Shown here: one piece after another, positions 62,920-64,000 of the stretch
Numbering within the stretch: position 1 is the stretch's first letter
How the letters are laid out: each line of letters begins with the position of its first letter
Assembly: GCA_025936045.1 (NCBI GenBank)
Contig: JAICUB010000030.1
Coordinates: 1 to 64,000 of the forward strand
Origin: Polyangiaceae bacterium
GTDB taxonomy: Bacteria > Myxococcota_A > Polyangia > Polyangiales > Polyangiaceae
Length of the DNA: 64,000 bases
Direction: 5' to 3'
Program-made: the position numbers and the translations under genes
Notes under the pieces: generated by a model
Told to the model about the DNA's origin: nothing
Databases searched by the model: none
The model's input: only the letters and a program-made list of their open reading frames with translations

Positions 62920-64000
62920 TGCTCGGCTTCGAGGAAGCCCGAGCTTTGCTGCTCGCCGCCGTCGAGCGACTGCCGGCCGAGCGCGTCACGCTCGAACGGG
63001 CACTCGGTCGCGCGCTTGCGGAGCCGGTGATCGCCACGAGCCCGCTTCCGCCCTTTGCCTACAGCGCGATGGACGGCTACGCGCTCGCAACGAGCGACCT
63101 CCACGGCACGGGGCCGTTCGAGCTCGAGGTGCGCGGTGAAAGCCGCACGGGCCGGCCTGCCGAGCCGCTCGTTGCGGGCACGGCCTGCGTGATTTCGACG
63201 GGCGCGGAGCTCCCGAGCGGCGCCGACGCCGTGGTGCCGCGCGAGGACGCGGAGCGCACCGACAACGTGATCGCGCTCGCCCAGCGTGCCAAGCCGCGGC
63301 AGCACGTCCGGCGCGCCGGTGAAGATCTGGACGTCGGGGGCGTCGCGCTCGTTCCCGGCATGCGTCTCACGCCTGCTGCGCTCGGTCTTGCCGCGTCGCT
63401 CGACGTGACCGAGCTCAGCGTGGGCGGACGCCCGCGCGTCACGATCCTGTGCACGGGCGACGAGCTCCGCGCGCCGGGCACGACGGCCAAGCCCGGGAAA
63501 ATCCCGGAGTCCGTATCGCCGGCGCTCGCGGCGCTCGCTTCGCTCGCGAGCGCCGAAATCCGTCGGCTGCCGCCGGTCGCCGACGAACCCGACGCGACGC
63601 GACGCGCGCTCGCGGAGGGGCTCGCCGGCACCGACCTCTTGCTCACGGTCGGCGGCGTGAGCGTCGGCGATCACGACTGGGTCCGGCCGGCGCTCGAGGC
63701 CGAGGGCGTGACGCTCGATTTCTGGAAGGTCGCGATCAAGCCGGGTAAGCCGCTCGCGTTCGGACGGCGAAAAGGCGGTGGCGCGTGGGTGCTCGGGCTG
63801 CCGGGCAATCCCGCGAGCGCCGTCATCACGTTCTCGCTCTTCGGAATGCCGCTGCTCCGCTCGCTTCAGGGCGACCGCGAGCCGCTGCCGAAGCTCGTCA
63901 GCTTGCCGCTGGCGGCGTCCTTCGAGCACAAGCCTGGCCGCCTGGAATTCGTGCGCGCGCGCCTCGAACAACGCGAGGGCACGCTCACCGTCGTGCCGCT
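62919..64000 (+). CDS. moeA: MoeA, molybdopterin molybdenumtransferase (5' part)
   Basis: The first 360 codons of a MoeA-family gene that continues past the window. It inserts molybdate into adenylated molybdopterin. Motifs: PFAYSAMDGYAL near residue 50, ISTGAELPSGADAVVPRED, LCTGDELRAPGTT, VGGVSVGDHDW and LPGNPASAVITF near 300. The start overlaps the moaB stop (TGATG), so the two are coupled. Confidence 0.94.
   Translation, partial: MLGFEEARALLLAAVERLPAERVTLERALGRALAEPVIATSPLPPFAYSAMDGYALATSDLHGTGPFELEVRGESRTGRPAEPLVAGTACVISTGAELPSGADAVVPREDAERTDNVIALAQRAKPRQHVRRAGEDLDVGGVALVPGMRLTPAALGLAASLDVTELSVGGRPRVTILCTGDELRAPGTTAKPGKIPESVSPALAALASLASAEIRRLPPVADEPDATRRALAEGLAGTDLLLTVGGVSVGDHDWVRPALEAEGVTLDFWKVAIKPGKPLAFGRRKGGGAWVLGLPGNPASAVITFSLFGMPLLRSLQGDREPLPKLVSLPLAASFEHKPGRLEFVRARLEQREGTLTVVP

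Overview
The window is high-GC DNA densely packed with genes on both strands. Its content points to a myxobacterium-like member of the Myxococcota, probably Polyangia. The evidence is: many exported lipoproteins with a Gly/Ser/Thr-rich linker straight after the lipobox, a DUF1552/DUF1592 pair, a Ser/Thr protein kinase with a transmembrane segment and an Ala/Pro-rich outer tail, a TPR protein of the kind often found beside such kinases, hybrid and membrane sensor kinases, receptor-L-like and FG-GAP/CARDB surface proteins, and Cys-rich repeat proteins. No rRNA, tRNA, CRISPR array, prophage or insertion sequence was seen.

Layout. 1-147: a compact multi-hairpin element. 0.15-5.3 kb: an MFS transporter, a helix-hairpin-helix protein and PEP carboxylase. 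5.6-10 kb: a DUF1552/DUF1592 pair and a surface lipoprotein. 10.3-14.1 kb: an orphan adenine-type DNA methyltransferase, a DUF481 barrel and a DHH phosphoesterase. 14.3-20.3 kb: a branched-chain amino acid operon ilvB-ilvN-leuA-cimA, preceded by a leader peptide rich in Val/Leu/Ile codons and a terminator/antiterminator pair that reads as a transcription attenuator; leuB lies apart at 27.1 kb. 20.4-22 kb: a translationally coupled pair made of a secreted CxxHxC-repeat protein and a ferritin-like diiron protein. 22.2-26.9 kb: a receptor-L-like surface protein, then an ECF sigma gene apparently broken by fusion to the tail of a Cys-rich protein. 28.2-31.2 kb: an SDR, a LamG lipoprotein and an AbrB/PIN toxin-antitoxin pair with a perfect 16-bp palindrome upstream. 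31.2-36.9 kb: a halogenase-like flavoprotein, a REC-GGDEF protein, a patatin, a PP2C phosphatase and truD. 36.9-39.7 kb: an extensin-like lipoprotein converging on and overlapping a mutH gene, then two small proteins. 39.7-52 kb: sensor kinases, a Cys-rich repeat lipoprotein, an L,D-transpeptidase, a Ser/Thr kinase with a TPR partner, and a 1145-residue FG-GAP/CARDB protein. 52.4-53.8 kb: a methyltransferase and a membrane protein.

53.8-64 kb is a nitrate/nitrite assimilation locus. A HemD-NirB-NirD triple fusion is followed by an iron-sulfur/membrane-anchor fusion (DmsB-DmsC type) and a cytoplasmic molybdopterin nitrate reductase. Beside it are moaD, a moaB/mog gene and moeA, which make the molybdenum cofactor. 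The set suggests quinol-driven nitrate reduction in the cytoplasm handing nitrite to a siroheme nitrite reductase that carries its own uroporphyrinogen-III synthase-like domain.

Strongest leads: the CxxHxC-repeat/diiron pair, the HemD-NirB-NirD fusion with a membrane-anchored nitrate reductase lacking a Tat signal, the ilv attenuator, a MutH outside its usual gammaproteobacterial range, and the multi-hairpin element at the left edge.
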